The notes: generated by a model from the letters alone, not told the origin. Positions 7,522 to 18,140 are shown, numbered from the stretch's first letter. The stretch: 64,000 nt of DNA from Salinisphaera orenii subsp. halophila YIM 95161 (GCF_003732545.1 NZ_AYKF01000066.1:124001-188000); one strand, 5' to 3'. Numbers and translations: made by a program.

Positions 7522-8448
7522 TCAACGCTGCGGCCGCGCGAACAGCCGCTTCGGTGCGACCTCGCCGGCCTCCGTGACGACGCCGAAGCCATACAGGTCG
7601 CCGTTTTCGCCGACGAGACACACCAGCGATCCGCCCGCGGGCGAATCGGCCGGACCGGGGACACGGCGCCCCTGTCGAACCGCGGTCGCCTGGTCGCCGT
7701 CCAGCGTCAGTCTCGGCCAGTCTTCCAGCACCGTCGACACCGGATGAAGAAAGTGGTCCAGCGACCGCGGGTCGTCGGCGCGCGCTTCGATGTCGTCGAG
7801 CGTGATCATCGCATGTTCACTGCCGAGCCGGCCCACACCCAGACGACGCAGCGCGCCCACGTGGGCGCATCCGCCCCAAGCGCGGGCGATATCCTCGACG
7901 AGCGTGCGAATGTAGGTGCCCGCGGAGACGCTGACGTCCAGCGTGAAGCGTTCGGCCGTGCGCGCCACGCATTCGATGGCGTACACCTCGATGGCCCGCG
8001 GATGGCGCTCGACCTCGCGACCGGCGCGGGCATGCTCATAGAGCCGCTTCCCGTCCTTCTTGAGGGCCGAATACATCGGTGGTATCTGCTGCTGCGGGCC
8101 GAGAAAACCCGCGAGAACGGCGTCGAATTCGGCCGCTTCCGGCGTCGCCGCCTGGCTCTCTCGCGTGATGCCGCCCTCGCGGTCGCCGGTGGCGGTTTCC
8201 GACCCGACTTCGGCCGTCACGCGATAACGCTTGTTCGCATGCAGCAGATAGCCGGACGCCTTGGTCGCCTCGCCGAGGCAGACCGGCAGCAATCCCGTGG
8301 CCAGCGGATCCAGGCTCCCGGTATGGCCGGCCTTGCGGGCATCGAAGGCACGGCGCACGCGTTGGAGCGCAGCGTTGGAGCTGCAGCCCAGCGGCTTGTC
8401 GAGCAGGACGACGCCGTCGACGTCGCGCCCGCGTCTACGCCGAGCCAT
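7522..8448 (-). CDS. truB: tRNA pseudouridine(55) synthase TruB
   Basis: Makes pseudouridine 55 in the T loop of tRNAs. The 308-residue product contains the catalytic Asp47 in GHTGSLDPLATG, the KRYRVTAEVG strand, the thumb-proximal SAGTYIRTLVEDI and a C-terminal PUA-like domain ending GDLYGFGVV. Start at MARRRRGRDVDGVVLLDKP, the conserved N-terminus; the frame stays open upstream but there overlaps rbfA. The true start overlaps the rbfA stop by 14 bp, suggesting translational coupling. Confidence 0.96.
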   Translation of the reverse strand: MARRRRGRDVDGVVLLDKPLGCSSNAALQRVRRAFDARKAGHTGSLDPLATGLLPVCLGEATKASGYLLHANKRYRVTAEVGSETATGDREGGITRESQAATPEAAEFDAVLAGFLGPQQQIPPMYSALKKDGKRLYEHARAGREVERHPRAIEVYAIECVARTAERFTLDVSVSAGTYIRTLVEDIARAWGGCAHVGALRRLGVGRLGSEHAMITLDDIEARADDPRSLDHFLHPVSTVLEDWPRLTLDGDQATAVRQGRRVPGPADSPAGGSLVCLVGENGDLYGFGVVTEAGEVAPKRLFARPQR

Positions 8449-8845
8449 CGCGCGAAGGCGTGTCCTCGTCCACGTCGTGCCGAGTGTCCTCGGCCACGGC
8501 GTCGTCGATGATGCGCGTGAGCCGCTGCGCCTCGCGCTCGGTGGCATCCTCGTGAAAACGCAGATCGGGCACAGTCCGGAGCCGCAGCCGCTTGCCCAGT
8601 TCCCGTTTGAGAAACCCCCGCGCAGCCCGCAGCCCGGCGAGCACCTCCGAGGCGGGCTCGCTGCTGGCGGTGACGTCGAAGGCGCCGACAAAGACCTTGG
8701 CGTGCTTGAGATCGGGCGAGAGATCGACGTCCGTGATCGTGGCCAGGCGGACGCGCGGATCCTTGACCTGGGTGGTGATCAGGACGCCGAGCTCACGCTT
8801 GATCTCCTCGGCGACACGATGCTTGCGTGCGAACTCGCGGGGCAT
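8435..8845 (-). CDS. rbfA: 30S ribosome-binding factor RbfA
   Basis: KH-like RNA-binding protein needed for late maturation of the 16S 5' end and cold adaptation. The 136-residue product starts MPREFARKHRVAEEIKREL and has the family core VKDPRVRLATITDVDLSPDLKHAKVFV. It sits 15 bp after infB and overlaps truB, the standard order. The C-terminal tail is acidic and unstructured. Confidence 0.95.
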   Translation of the reverse strand: MPREFARKHRVAEEIKRELGVLITTQVKDPRVRLATITDVDLSPDLKHAKVFVGAFDVTASSEPASEVLAGLRAARGFLKRELGKRLRLRTVPDLRFHEDATEREAQRLTRIIDDAVAEDTRHDVDEDTPSRDGSA

Positions 8846-8860
8846 GGCTTGCGCGCGCGC

Positions 8861-11494
8861 CTAGGCCGTTTCAGCGGTGTCGACGGTCCGCTGGACCTCG
8901 GTGCGCTCGTAGACCTCGATCTGGTCGCCCGGCTTGATGTCGTTGTAGTTCTTGACACCGATGCCGCACTCCGTACCCGCGGGCACGCGATTGACGTCGT
9001 CCTTGTGCCGGCGCAGCGATTCCAGCTCGCCCTCGTAGACGACCACGTTGTCGCGCAGCACGCGGATCGGCTGACCGCGCACGACGTTGCCATCGGCCAC
9101 GAGACAGCCGGCGATCGCGCCGAGCTTGGACGAACGGAACACGTCGCGGACCTCGGCGAGACCGATGATCTCCTCGCGCAGTTCCGTGCCCAGCAGGCCG
9201 CTGACCGCGTCGGTGACGTCCTGGATCGCCTCGTAGATGACGCTGTAATAGCGCACATCGACACCCGACTCCTGAATCGTCTTGCGGGCCTTGGCGTCGG
9301 CGCGCACGTTGAAGCCGAGAATGATCGCCTGCGAGGCCATCGCCAGTTCCACGTCCGACTCGCTGATGCCGCCGACGCCGCTCGAGATGATGCGGATCTT
9401 GACCTCTTCCGAGGGGATCTTGCCCAGCGATTCGACCAGCGCCTCGACGCTGCCCTGCACGTCGCCCTTGACGAGCAGGTTGAGGTCCTTGATCTCGGCC
9501 GGGCCGTTCTCGCCGATCGCGGAGAACACTTCCTCCAGGCGTGCGGCCTGCTGCTGCGCGAGCTTGTTCTCGCGCTGGTGCTCCTCGCGCTGTTCGGCGA
9601 TCTCGCGCGCGCGCTTCTCGTTGGCCACGACGAAGGCGTCGTCACCCGCCTCGGGCGTACCCGAAAGGCCGAGAACCTCGACCGGAATCGACGGGCCGGC
9701 GGATTTAACCTGCTCGCCGAGCTCGTTGAACATGGCCCGGACGCGGCCGAAATGCGGCCCCGCCAGGATGCTGTCGCCGCGCTTGAGCGTGCCGGCCTTG
9801 ACCAGGATCGTGGCCACCGGGCCGCGCCCCTTCTCCAGGCTCGATTCGATGACCGTGCCGCGGGCGGGCACGTCGACCGGGGCCGAGAACTCGCTGACCT
9901 CGGCCTGCAGCAGCACCGCATCCAGCAGGTCGTCGATGCCCTCGCCCGTCTGGGAGGACACCGGCACCACCTGGACGTCACCACCCCAGTCCTCGGGAAT
10001 GATGTTCTCGGCGGACAGACCCGACTTGACCTTTTCGATGTCGGCGTTGGGGATGTCCATCTTGGTCACGGCCACGACGATCGGCACACCCGCGGCACGT
10101 GCGTGCTGGATCGATTCCTTGGTCTGCGGCATGACGCCGTCGTCCGCGGCCACGATCAGAATCGCGATATCCGTGATCTCGGCGCCGCGGGCCCGCATGC
10201 GGGTGAACGCGGCGTGGCCCGGCGTATCGATGAACGTGATCGCGCCCTTGTCGTGGGTGACGTGATAGGCGCCGATATGCTGAGTGATGCCACCGGCTTC
10301 GCCCGCCTGCACCTTGGTGCGGCGGATATAGTCCAGCAGCGAGGTCTTGCCGTGATCGACGTGGCCCATGATCGTGACCACCGGCGCCCGCGGCACGCCC
10401 TCGACCTGTTCCTCTTCGTTGCGGACTTCCTCGACCAGCGCCTCCTCGGCGCTGGCGGTCTTCACCAGCTTCGGGTTGTGGCCCATCTCCTCGACCAGGA
10501 TCGTCGCCGTTTCCTGATCGACGGTCTGGTTGATGGTCGCCATGACGCCGAGCTTCATCATCCGCTTGAGCAGATCGCCGCCCTTGACCGCCATGCGCTG
10601 GGCGAGATCGGCGACCGTGATCGTCTCGGGGATCTCGACGTCGCGCACCACGGGTGCGGTCGGCCGCTCGAAACTGTGTTCCGTCGCCACGCTGACCTGG
10701 CGGCCGCGACCGCCGCGCTTCTTCTTGCCCTTGCGGCGGCCCTGCTTGCCTTCGGCGACGTGCAGTTCCTTGCGACGGCCCTGCTCGCGATCCTGCTCGC
10801 GCTTTTCGTCCTCCTCGGTGCGGCCGTGGCTCTCGGCGGCCCGGCGGAGGTTCTCCTGCGCCCGCGAGCGCGCGTCGTCGACGTGCACGCCGCGCTTGGC
10901 GCGCTCCTTGTCCATGGCCTCGCGATCGGCCTGTTCCTGCGCCGCGCGCTGGGCGTCGATCTCCGCCTGGCGGCGGGCACGCTCGTCCGCGGCGGCCTGT
11001 TCGGCCTCCTCGCGCTTGCGCTTCTCCTCGGCCTCGAGGCGCTCGGCCTCTTCGCGCCGCGCACGCTCGGCGGCGTCGGCCTCGGCCTGCGCGGCCGCGC
11101 GGGCCTGATCCTCGGCGGTATCGTGCTCGACCTCCGGCTCGGGCGCCGGCTGCGCCTCCTCTTCGCCGGATTGCGACCGATTCGCGTAGGTGCGGCGCTT
11201 GCGCACCTCAACGCTGACCGTACGCCCGGAGGAGCCGCCACGGCCGGTGTCGACCTTGAGCTCCGAGGTCGAACGCCGGCGCAACGACACATTGCTGCGC
11301 CGCGCACCAAGCTTGCCACCGGATTTGCCACCGTCACCGCCGCGCAGATGACGCAGCAGCTTGAGCTTGTCTTCATCGCCGATCGAATCGTCTTCGCTCG
11401 ACGCGGACACGCCGGCTTCCGCCAACCGCGACAGCAGTCGTTCCACCGGAATTCCGACTTCCGATGCCAACTGTTTGACCGTCGTTTGCGCCAT
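8861..11494 (-). CDS. infB: Translation initiation factor IF-2
   Basis: GTPase that places initiator tRNA in the ribosomal P site. The 877-residue protein starts with an IF2_N domain ([20 protein letters not shown]). A second N-terminal module with [12 protein letters not shown] and a long Arg/Glu/Ala-rich linker (about 120-260) follow. The G domain has GHVDHGKT at 377-384, then DTPGHAAF and TKMD; domains II-IV end in YERTEVQRT. Length matches E. coli IF2-alpha (890). Start chosen at the conserved [10 protein letters not shown]; an in-frame ATG 17 codons upstream lacks homology. Confidence 0.98.
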   Translation of the reverse strand: MAQTTVKQLASEVGIPVERLLSRLAEAGVSASSEDDSIGDEDKLKLLRHLRGGDGGKSGGKLGARRSNVSLRRRSTSELKVDTGRGGSSGRTVSVEVRKRRTYANRSQSGEEEAQPAPEPEVEHDTAEDQARAAAQAEADAAERARREEAERLEAEEKRKREEAEQAAADERARRQAEIDAQRAAQEQADREAMDKERAKRGVHVDDARSRAQENLRRAAESHGRTEEDEKREQDREQGRRKELHVAEGKQGRRKGKKKRGGRGRQVSVATEHSFERPTAPVVRDVEIPETITVADLAQRMAVKGGDLLKRMMKLGVMATINQTVDQETATILVEEMGHNPKLVKTASAEEALVEEVRNEEEQVEGVPRAPVVTIMGHVDHGKTSLLDYIRRTKVQAGEAGGITQHIGAYHVTHDKGAITFIDTPGHAAFTRMRARGAEITDIAILIVAADDGVMPQTKESIQHARAAGVPIVVAVTKMDIPNADIEKVKSGLSAENIIPEDWGGDVQVVPVSSQTGEGIDDLLDAVLLQAEVSEFSAPVDVPARGTVIESSLEKGRGPVATILVKAGTLKRGDSILAGPHFGRVRAMFNELGEQVKSAGPSIPVEVLGLSGTPEAGDDAFVVANEKRAREIAEQREEHQRENKLAQQQAARLEEVFSAIGENGPAEIKDLNLLVKGDVQGSVEALVESLGKIPSEEVKIRIISSGVGGISESDVELAMASQAIILGFNVRADAKARKTIQESGVDVRYYSVIYEAIQDVTDAVSGLLGTELREEIIGLAEVRDVFRSSKLGAIAGCLVADGNVVRGQPIRVLRDNVVVYEGELESLRRHKDDVNRVPAGTECGIGVKNYNDIKPGDQIEVYERTEVQRTVDTAETA

Positions 11495-11562
11495 ACTTCT
11501 GATTACTCCGTGGGGCCCGCACCGGTTACCTGCCGCGGCGGGCACGCCTCTGTTCGAGCCAA

Positions 11563-13089
11563 TTACTGCGCGCCGGCCTGCTCGTCGGCAAACCAGTGCG
11601 CACGCGCGGCCATGATCAAATCGCCGGCGGCGTCCTCGTCGATGTCGATCAGCTCGACAAGCTCGTCCGCGCCCAGCTCAGCCAAGTCGTCGCGCGATAG
11701 GATACCTTTTTCCGCCAGGGTGCCCGCGAGTTCTTCGTCGACGCCCTCGACCTCGAAGAGATCGTCGGCGGGCTGCTCGTCGCCGCCCTCGACACTGGAA
11801 ATCGCACGGGAAAGCAGATAATCGCGGGCGCGGTTGCGCAGCTCCTCGATGACCTCCTCGTCGAACTCCTCGATGTCGGCGAGCTCGCTCGCCGGCACGT
11901 AGGCGAGTTCCTCGGCGGTCGTGAAGCCCTCCTGCACCAGAATGGCGGCGACCTCGTCGTCCACGTCCAGCTGCTCGCGGAACATGGTGGTCAGCTGCTC
12001 GACCTCGGCCTCGCTCTTGGCATCGGCATCCTCGAGCGTCATCACGTTGAGATGCCAGCCGGTGAGTTCGGAGGCCAGGCGGATGTTCTGGCCTCCGCGG
12101 CCGATGGCCTTGGCCAGGACGTCCTCGGCCACGGCCAGGTCCATGCTGTTCGAGTCCTCGTCGAGCACGATGGACTCGACCTCGGCCGGCGCCATCGCGT
12201 TGATCACGAACTGGGCCGGATTCTCGTTCCACATGATGATATCGATGCGCTCGCCGGCCAGCTCGTTCGACACGCTCTGTACGCGCGAACCGCGCATCCC
12301 GACGCAGGCACCGACCGGGTCGATGCGGCGGTCTTTGGCCAGCACCGAGATCTTGGCGCGCAGCCCCGGATCGCGGGCGGCACCGCGCAGTTCGATCAAC
12401 CCCTGGCCGACCTCCGGGACCTCGAGCTTGAACAGCTCGATGAGGAATTCCGGCTTCGTACGCGAAACGAACAGCTGCGGGCCCCGCTGCTCGGGCCGCA
12501 CGTCGTAGAGATAGCCGCGCACGCGGTCGCCCGGACGCATGGGCTCGCGCGGAATCATCTGATCGCGGGGAATGATCGCCTCGGCGTTGCCGCCGAGATC
12601 GAGGATCACCGCGCCGCGCTCCATACGCTTGACCAGGCCCGTGATGAGTTCGCCCACGCGGTCCTCATAGGCCTCGACGATCTGGGCGCGCTCGGCCTCC
12701 CGGACCTTCTGCACGATGACCTGCTTGGCGGCCTGCGCCGAGATGCGGCCGAATTCGACCGACTCCATCGGTTCCTCGATGAAATCGCCCGGCTGGACGC
12801 CCGGATCGGTCTCGCGCGCGGTCTCGAGCGACACTTCGCGGTCGGGGGCCTCGATGAAACGCGGCTCGCCGTCGGCGTTCTCGGCGCCGGGCTCGACCAC
12901 CTCCCAGCGGCGGAAGGTTTCATAGTCACCGGTGGCGCGGTCGATGCTGACGCGCACCGCGATGTCGCCACCATGCTTCTTGCGCGTCGCCGACGCGAGC
13001 GCGGCCTCGATCGCCTCGAAGATGATGTCCTTGCCGACACCCTTTTCGTTGGAAACCGCTTCGGCGACCAAAAGGACGTTCTTGTTCAT
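11563..13089 (-). CDS. nusA: Transcription termination/antitermination protein NusA
   Basis: RNA polymerase-associated elongation factor for pausing, termination and antitermination. The 508-residue protein has the N-terminal polymerase-binding domain ([18 protein letters not shown]), an S1 domain ([19 protein letters not shown] region, ~140-200), and two KH domains ([17 protein letters not shown] and [20 protein letters not shown]). Two acidic AR-type helix-hairpin repeats close the protein, as in E. coli. The gene lies between rimP and infB. Start taken at MNKNVLL rather than three codons upstream. Confidence 0.97.
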   Translation of the reverse strand: MNKNVLLVAEAVSNEKGVGKDIIFEAIEAALASATRKKHGGDIAVRVSIDRATGDYETFRRWEVVEPGAENADGEPRFIEAPDREVSLETARETDPGVQPGDFIEEPMESVEFGRISAQAAKQVIVQKVREAERAQIVEAYEDRVGELITGLVKRMERGAVILDLGGNAEAIIPRDQMIPREPMRPGDRVRGYLYDVRPEQRGPQLFVSRTKPEFLIELFKLEVPEVGQGLIELRGAARDPGLRAKISVLAKDRRIDPVGACVGMRGSRVQSVSNELAGERIDIIMWNENPAQFVINAMAPAEVESIVLDEDSNSMDLAVAEDVLAKAIGRGGQNIRLASELTGWHLNVMTLEDADAKSEAEVEQLTTMFREQLDVDDEVAAILVQEGFTTAEELAYVPASELADIEEFDEEVIEELRNRARDYLLSRAISSVEGGDEQPADDLFEVEGVDEELAGTLAEKGILSRDDLAELGADELVELIDIDEDAAGDLIMAARAHWFADEQAGAQ

Positions 13090-13152
13090 CACTGTCACCC
13101 GAAATCGTTCGTGTTGCGTTCGACCGGACCGTGCCTCTCGTGCCTGGCGGTT

Positions 13153-13605
13153 CTAGTCGTCAAATACCGGCTCCAGTCGGGCCTTCGCCATGTCCGCTAT
13201 CGGAAGACTGTATGTCTGGTCATCACAGCCCAGATCAACCGTATCGCCTTCCACCGCCAGTATGACGCCGCGGAACTTCCGCTGTCCGGCCACCGGCGCG
13301 AACATGTTGACGCGCGCCCGCTCGCCGATGAAGCGACGGAAGTGCGCCTTGTTGGCGAGCGGCCGATCGAGCCCCGGCGAGGACACTTCGAGCTGGTAGT
13401 TCGAGTTGCCGGCGTCCTCGACGTCGAGCACCGCGCTGACCTCGTGACTGACCGTCTCGCAGTCCTCGAGCGCGATACCCGCCGGCGAGTCGATGTACAG
13501 ACGGAGGACACCGCTTTTCGCCGCACCGGTCGATTCAAGGTGCCAGAGCTCGTACCCCAGGTCGTTCACGACCGGCTCGAGCAGCTGCTGTAACCGTTGC
13601 GACAT
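13153..13605 (-). CDS. rimP: Ribosome maturation factor RimP
   Basis: Assists 30S assembly. The 150-residue product has the RimP alpha/beta N-domain (GYELWHLESTGAAKSGVLRL, IDSPAGIALEDCETVSHEVS) and the SH3-like C-domain, with YQLEVSSPGLDRPL between them. It is first in the rimP-nusA-infB operon, 14 bp after a terminator that follows tRNA-fMet, exactly as metY precedes rimP in E. coli. Start MSQRLQQLLEP chosen because it aligns with the family; an in-frame ATG five codons earlier abuts the terminator. Confidence 0.95.
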   Translation of the reverse strand: MSQRLQQLLEPVVNDLGYELWHLESTGAAKSGVLRLYIDSPAGIALEDCETVSHEVSAVLDVEDAGNSNYQLEVSSPGLDRPLANKAHFRRFIGERARVNMFAPVAGQRKFRGVILAVEGDTVDLGCDDQTYSLPIADMAKARLEPVFDD

Positions 13606-13618
13606 ACGTTCTGCCAAC

Positions 13619-13645
13619 AAAAAAGCCCCGCATCGGGGGCTTTTT
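13619..13645 (-). terminator. Terminator/attenuator between tRNA-fMet and rimP
   Basis: AAAAAGCCCC/GGGGCTTTTT with a 6-nt loop, symmetric, so able to act in both directions. Located 14 bp from tRNA-fMet and 14 bp before rimP. Some readthrough must feed rimP-nusA-infB unless another promoter exists; I see none in the gap. Confidence 0.75.
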
Positions 13646-13658
13646 CTAAACCAAGATT

Positions 13659-13735
13659 TGGTAGCGGGGGCAGGATTCGAACCTGCGACCTTCGGGTTAT
13701 GAGCCCGACGAGCTGCCAGACTGCTCCACCCCGCA
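13659..13735 (-). tRNA. Initiator tRNA-fMet (CAT) with U1:U72 end
   Basis: A 77-nt tRNA with encoded CCA. Anticodon CAT sits in a stem with three consecutive G-C pairs (GGG/CCC next to the loop), and the D arm has the A11:U24 pair; both are initiator hallmarks. The acceptor stem pairs from position 2 (GCGGGG/CCCCGC) and position 1 faces 72 as U:U. Initiators need an unpaired 1:72, normally C:A, so this is an unusual version of the same feature. Position next to rimP matches metY of E. coli. Confidence 0.93.
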
Positions 13736-13749
13736 CCCGATGGCGCGAA

Positions 13750-13778
13750 ACTATAATGACTTCACCGGACTATTGCAA
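13750..13778 (-). promoter_or_regulatory. Promoter of the tRNA-fMet (rimP-nusA) transcript
   Basis: Minus strand: TTGCAA at 13773-13778, 17-bp spacer, TATAGT at 13750-13755. The tRNA 5' end follows 15 bp downstream. Near-consensus strength fits a stable RNA gene. Confidence 0.75.
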
Positions 13779-13833
13779 GCCCCTTTCGGCGAGTCATCGT
13801 CATCGATCGCGGCGTGCCCCGGAGGGCAACTCG

Positions 13834-14232
13834 CTAGCGATGACGCTCGAACGATCGCAACACGTCGCGCCGCGTCAACATGCCCGCCAGTCGATTGTCG
13901 ACCATGACCGGCAGCGTCTTGTAAGGCGCGTCGTGAAATATCCGAGCTGCAGAAATAATACTATCTTCGGCGTCGACTGTCACGACCTTTTTCGACATGA
14001 AGCGTTCGACGGTGCCGGCGGCGTCTTCATAATAGCTCGCGTCCAGGGCGATCGCCATCGCGTCGCGCTCCGACAGGAAACCCACGATGTTGCCGAGCCG
14101 GTCGACCACCGGTGCGCCGGACACACCCTTCTCGAGCAGGAGATGGATCGCGCGCAGCACGTCCATGTCGCGCGTGAAGGTGACAAGCACCTCGCGCATG
14201 TGATGCCGGATCAGGAGCGGCGGCGCACCCAT
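13834..14232 (-). CDS. CBS-domain pair protein at the end of the nqr cluster
   Basis: A 132-residue cytosolic protein made of two CBS domains (Bateman module) and nothing else. Domain 1 contains VSGAPVVDRLGNIVGFLSERD and domain 2 KTLPVMVDNRLAGMLTRRD. Such modules bind adenine nucleotides and regulate partners; the target is not evident. It starts one base after the nqrM stop (ATG at 14232), so it is likely the last gene of the nqr operon. An upstream in-frame start inside nqrM is possible but gives a stretch without homology. Confidence 0.8.
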   Translation of the reverse strand: MGAPPLLIRHHMREVLVTFTRDMDVLRAIHLLLEKGVSGAPVVDRLGNIVGFLSERDAMAIALDASYYEDAAGTVERFMSKKVVTVDAEDSIISAARIFHDAPYKTLPVMVDNRLAGMLTRRDVLRSFERHR

Positions 14233-14233
14233 G

Positions 14234-14422
14234 TCAGCGACCGCCCGCGGCTTCGGGCACTTCGCAGCGCTCGCCCTTGCTGCAGGCACAGTCGCCGCCG
14301 CCGACGCCGCCGCAGCTGCCCTTGATCTCGCGCCCGGTGAACATCACGCCCACCGCCATCGCGGCGACCACCAGCGCCATGACGCCGAACACGACCAGGA
14401 TGAGTGTCAGAAACTGTGTCAT
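14234..14422 (-). CDS. nqrM: Na+-NQR maturation protein NqrM
   Basis: A 62-residue membrane protein: one N-terminal membrane segment ([20 protein letters not shown]) and a cysteine-rich tail with [18 protein letters not shown]. NqrM (DUF539) has the four-cysteine cluster used to deliver iron for the intramembrane cysteine-ligated Fe centre between NqrD and NqrE. Its ATG overlaps the apbE stop (ATGA), and the order nqrF-apbE-nqrM is the usual one. Easily missed because of its size. Confidence 0.9.
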   Translation of the reverse strand: MTQFLTLILVVFGVMALVVAAMAVGVMFTGREIKGSCGGVGGGDCACSKGERCEVPEAAGGR

Positions 14423-15495
14423 TGCGACTCCTTGTCCTCCAGATACGGCTCGAAGGCCTGCGAGTTGGACTCAGTATACCCGGCCTCGTTCCCGCCGCTG
14501 ACGAACAGCGCCGCGATATCGTGCGCGTCCGCGTAGCGCAGGCCGTTATCGGGGCCCATGACGAGCAGCGCCGTGGCCATCGCATCGGCCGTGATCGCAT
14601 CGTCAGCGATCACCGTGACGGCGCGCAGATCGTGCGCCACCGGCCGACCCGTGCGCGGGTCGATGGTATGGGAGAAGCGACGGCCGTCGATCTCGAAGAA
14701 GTCTCGATAATCGCCGGACGTCGTCATCCCCGCATCGGCGAGCTCGACCACGCGCTCGACGGCGCGCACGCCGGCCTGCGGCTTCTCGACGCCGATGCGC
14801 CACGCCTCGTCTTCGCTCTTGCGCCCGCGCGCGAACAGCTCGCCCCCGAGCTCCGCGAGATAGCGCTTCGCGCCCAGCTCGTCCAGCCGCTCGGCCATGC
14901 GGTCCACGGTGTACCCCTGGGCGAGCCCGGCGAGATCGAGCCGGGTGCCCGCGCGCTTCTTGCGCAGTGCGGGCGGCTCCATACGCACATCGACCAGGCC
15001 GATGCCGGTCTCCTCGCGCGCCGCGTCGAGCGCTTCGCGCGTCGGCAATCGCTCCGGGCGGTCGGCGTCGGCGCCGAAACCCCATATCTGCAGCACCGGG
15101 GCGATCGTCACGTCGAAGGCGCCCTCGGTCTCGCGACCGATCCGGAGCGCGCGCCGCACCAGCTCCGCGAGCTCCGGCGACACCGACACCCATTCGTTCG
15201 CGGGCCCGGCGTTGAAACGCGACAACTCGGAATCGTCGCGCCAGGTCGACATCCGGCGATCGACCGCATCGATCACGTCCCGCATCGCCGCGCGCGCCCG
15301 GTCGGCGTCCAGTTCGTCCGGCGGCTCGGTGATGGTCGCGCGATAGCTCGTGCCCTGGGCGGGCCCGGAGAGCACGATCGGCTCGCGATCCGCCTCACAG
15401 CCCATGCTGGACACGGCCATAAGCACGCCCACCATCATCACGAGCGCGCGCAACGCGGGATGGGATCCCGTCGAGGGGCTGATCACGGCACGCAT
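14419..15495 (-). CDS. apbE: FAD:protein FMN transferase ApbE
   Basis: Periplasmic lipoprotein that splits FAD and attaches FMN through a phosphoester bond to threonine of target flavoproteins, here NqrB and NqrC. About 358 residues: a signal peptide with lipobox-like SSMGC, then the ApbE core with [14 protein letters not shown] and [20 protein letters not shown]. The C-terminal part has [12 protein letters not shown] followed by [12 protein letters not shown], the metal- and FAD-binding segments. Start uncertain between ATG 15495 and one eight codons upstream. Overlaps nqrM by four bases. Confidence 0.94.
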   Translation of the reverse strand: MRAVISPSTGSHPALRALVMMVGVLMAVSSMGCEADREPIVLSGPAQGTSYRATITEPPDELDADRARAAMRDVIDAVDRRMSTWRDDSELSRFNAGPANEWVSVSPELAELVRRALRIGRETEGAFDVTIAPVLQIWGFGADADRPERLPTREALDAAREETGIGLVDVRMEPPALRKKRAGTRLDLAGLAQGYTVDRMAERLDELGAKRYLAELGGELFARGRKSEDEAWRIGVEKPQAGVRAVERVVELADAGMTTSGDYRDFFEIDGRRFSHTIDPRTGRPVAHDLRAVTVIADDAITADAMATALLVMGPDNGLRYADAHDIAALFVSGGNEAGYTESNSQAFEPYLEDKESQ

Positions 15496-15565
15496 CACGC
15501 GGTCGCCATCCGTTTGCACACGACCGCAGCCCGCCCCGCGCCGGCCTGGTGTCCGGCTCGGGCGA

Positions 15566-16795
15566 TCAACCGCCGAAATCGTCGAGCATGATGTTTTCCG
15601 GCTCGACGCCCAGATCCTCGAGCATGTTGATCACCGAGGCGTTCATGATCGGCGGGCCGCAGAGATAGTACTCGCAGTCCTCCGGCGCCGGATGATCCTT
15701 CAGATAACGTTCGTACAGGACGTTATGTATGAAGCCGGTCTCGCCCTGCCAGTCATCCTCTTCCTTGGCGTCGGAGAGCGCCACGGTCCAGTTGAAGTTG
15801 TCGTGCTCGGCCTCGAGCCGATCGAAGTCGTCGACATAGAACATCTCGCGCTTCGAACGCGCGCCGTACCAGAACGTCATCTTGCGATCAGTGCCGATGC
15901 GGCCGAGCTGGTCGAAGATGTGGGAACGCATCGGCGCCATGCCGGCACCGCCGCCGACGAAGACCATCTCGGCGTCGGTTTCCTTGGCGAAGAATTCGCC
16001 GAACGGGCCGGAAATCGTGACCTCGTCGCCCGGCTTGAGGCTGAAGATGTAGGAACTCATCTCGCCCGGCTTGACGTCGGGATTGCTCGGCGGCGGGGTC
16101 GCGACCCGGACGTTGAGCATGATGATGCCCCGCTCCTCCGGATAGTTGGCCATCGAATAGGCGCGCGTGACGGTATCGTCGACGCGGGAGACGTAACGCC
16201 AGAGATTGTGTGTGTCCCAGTCCTCGTGAAAGCGCTCGTCGATCTCGAAATCCTTGTAGGCGACCTCGTGCGGCGGGCAGCTGATCTGGATGTAGCCGCC
16301 GGCGCGGAAATCCACGGACTCGCCTTCGGGGAGCTCAAGCACGAGCTCCTTGATGAAGGTGGCGACGTTGTCGTTCGAGCGCACGCGGCAGCGCCACTGC
16401 TTCACGCCGAAGACTTCCTCCGGCACGCGGATCTTCATGTCCTGCTTGACGGTGACCTGGCAGGACAGCCGGTCGCCCTCGCGGGCCTCGCGCTTGTTGA
16501 TGTGCGTCTCTTCGGTCGGGAGGATCACGCCCCCGCCTTCGAGCACCCGGACCCGGCACTGGGCACAGGTGCCGCCCCCGCCGCAGGCCGAGGACACGTA
16601 CAGCTTCGAGTCCGCGAGCGCACCGAGCAGCTTGCTGCCGACCGGCGCCTTGATCGTCTTCTCGCCGTTGATCTCGATGTCGACGTTGCCCGTGGCGACG
16701 AGCCGCGACTTCGCGAGCAGGATCACCGCCACCAGAAACAGGACCACGCCGGTGAACACACTGACGCCGAGACTGATTTGCGCTACTTCACCCAT
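15566..16795 (-). CDS. nqrF: Na+-translocating NADH:quinone reductase subunit F
   Basis: NADH-oxidising subunit. The 409 residues comprise one N-terminal membrane anchor (about residues 7-28), a [2Fe-2S] ferredoxin domain with Cys-x5-Cys-x2-Cys in [14 protein letters not shown] and a fourth cysteine in RLSCQV. A ferredoxin-reductase module follows, with FAD motif RAYSMANYP and NADH motif [16 protein letters not shown]. Length equals known NqrF proteins (407-410). Last structural nqr gene; apbE follows 70 bp downstream. Confidence 0.97.
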   Translation of the reverse strand: MGEVAQISLGVSVFTGVVLFLVAVILLAKSRLVATGNVDIEINGEKTIKAPVGSKLLGALADSKLYVSSACGGGGTCAQCRVRVLEGGGVILPTEETHINKREAREGDRLSCQVTVKQDMKIRVPEEVFGVKQWRCRVRSNDNVATFIKELVLELPEGESVDFRAGGYIQISCPPHEVAYKDFEIDERFHEDWDTHNLWRYVSRVDDTVTRAYSMANYPEERGIIMLNVRVATPPPSNPDVKPGEMSSYIFSLKPGDEVTISGPFGEFFAKETDAEMVFVGGGAGMAPMRSHIFDQLGRIGTDRKMTFWYGARSKREMFYVDDFDRLEAEHDNFNWTVALSDAKEEDDWQGETGFIHNVLYERYLKDHPAPEDCEYYLCGPPIMNASVINMLEDLGVEPENIMLDDFGG

Positions 16796-16833
16796 GGATA
16801 CTCACGTGCTGACAAACCGGTCGAGCCGCCCGC

Positions 16834-17442
16834 CTACAGCTGGATGCCCGAAAACGCCATGAAGCCGAGCGACATCAACCCGACCGTGATGAACGTGATG
16901 CCGAGGCCCTGGAGGCCGTCCGGCACGTCCGAATACTTGAGCTTTTCGCGCACGCCGGCCAGTGCCGCGATCGCGAGCGCCCAGCCGATCCCGCTGCCGA
17001 GACCGTAGGTCACGCTCTCGCCGAAGCCGTAGTCGCGCTCCACCATGAACAGCGAACCGCCCATGATGGCGCAGTTCACGGTGATCAGCGGAAGGAAGAC
17101 ACCGAGCGCGCTGTAGAGCGCGGGCATGAAGCGATCCAGAAACATCTCCAGGATCTGGACCATGGCGGCGATGACGCCGATATAGCTGATCAGCCCGAGA
17201 AAGCTGAGATCCACTTCCGGCAAGCCCGCCCAGGCGAGCGCCCCTTCCTTGAGCAGATGCTGATAGATCAGGTTGTTGACCGGCACCGTCAGGCCCTGGA
17301 CCACGATGACCGCGATGCCGAGACCGATGGCCGTCGAAATCTTCTTCGACAGCGCCAGAAAGGTGCACATCCCGAGAAAGAAGGCGAGCGCCAGATTCTC
17401 GATGAAGACCGCTTTAATCAGGATGCTCAGATAATCCTGCAC
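16834..17442 (-). CDS. nqrE: Na+-translocating NADH:quinone reductase subunit E
   Basis: Six-helix inner-membrane subunit of 202 residues, paired with NqrD around an intramembrane iron site. Starts [21 protein letters not shown] and includes the invariant [18 protein letters not shown] (conserved cysteine) and [17 protein letters not shown] (second cysteine). It lies 27 bp after nqrD. Related RnfA/RsxA is excluded by the complete nqrA-F context. Confidence 0.96.
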   Translation of the reverse strand: MQDYLSILIKAVFIENLALAFFLGMCTFLALSKKISTAIGLGIAVIVVQGLTVPVNNLIYQHLLKEGALAWAGLPEVDLSFLGLISYIGVIAAMVQILEMFLDRFMPALYSALGVFLPLITVNCAIMGGSLFMVERDYGFGESVTYGLGSGIGWALAIAALAGVREKLKYSDVPDGLQGLGITFITVGLMSLGFMAFSGIQL

Positions 17443-17469
17443 GTTATTCTCCCGTCGTCAGCGACACCG

Positions 17470-18135
17470 TCAAACCACTTCGGTGCGGTGCACCTGGTGG
17501 ATCTGATATTCGGCCTCCTCGACCTGATCCGGCTTCCAGCTGCGCACGCCCCAGATCAGAAAGCCGATGATGAAGAACGCACTCGGCGGCAGGAGCATCA
17601 GGCCGATCGGCGTGTACCAGCCACCCGCGCTCGCCAGCGGCAGCAGCTGGTATCCCAGCAGCGAACCGGAACCGAACAGCTCGCGGATCGCCCCGACCAG
17701 CACGAGAATCAGGCTGTAGCCCAGGCCGTTGCCGATGCCGTCGAGGAACGCCAGGCCCGGCGGCTCCTTCATCGCGAAGGCTTCGGCACGGCCCATCACG
17801 ATGCAGTTGGTGATGATCAGGCCGACGAACACCGACATCTGCTTCGCGAGATCGTAGGCGAAGGCCTTGAGCAGCTGATCGACCACGATCACCAGCGAGG
17901 CGATGATGGTCATCTGCACGATGATGCGGATGCTCGAGGGAATATGGTTGCGTATCAGGCTGATCGAGACGTTCGAGCAGGCCGTGACGGCCGTCAGGGC
18001 CGCGCTCATCAATAGCGCGGTGGCGACCTGGTTGGTCACGGCCAGCGCGCTGCAGATACCCAGAATCTGCAGCGCGATCGGATTGTTGTTGACCAACGGC
18101 TCGGTCAACACCTTCATTGCTTGACTCTGTGCCAT
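17470..18135 (-). CDS. nqrD: Na+-translocating NADH:quinone reductase subunit D
   Basis: Six-helix membrane subunit, 221 residues, homologous to NqrE/RnfE. Conserved segments include [20 protein letters not shown] (cysteine of the Fe site) and [19 protein letters not shown] (second cysteine). The N-terminus [20 protein letters not shown] is typical. It lies only 5 bp after nqrC. Confidence 0.96.
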   Translation of the reverse strand: MAQSQAMKVLTEPLVNNNPIALQILGICSALAVTNQVATALLMSAALTAVTACSNVSISLIRNHIPSSIRIIVQMTIIASLVIVVDQLLKAFAYDLAKQMSVFVGLIITNCIVMGRAEAFAMKEPPGLAFLDGIGNGLGYSLILVLVGAIRELFGSGSLLGYQLLPLASAGGWYTPIGLMLLPPSAFFIIGFLIWGVRSWKPDQVEEAEYQIHQVHRTEVV

Positions 18136-18140
18136 GTCGT

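Noticed and set aside
8261-11821. Very long open frame on the plus strand opposite infB, rbfA and truB
   Set aside because: GC-rich third-position effect. The translation is repetitive Leu/Asp/Arg/Gly without domain signatures, while the minus strand carries unmistakable genes.
13659-13735. Elongator tRNA-Met interpretation of the CAT tRNA
   Set aside because: The GGG/CCC anticodon stem, A11:U24 and unpaired 1:72 identify an initiator.
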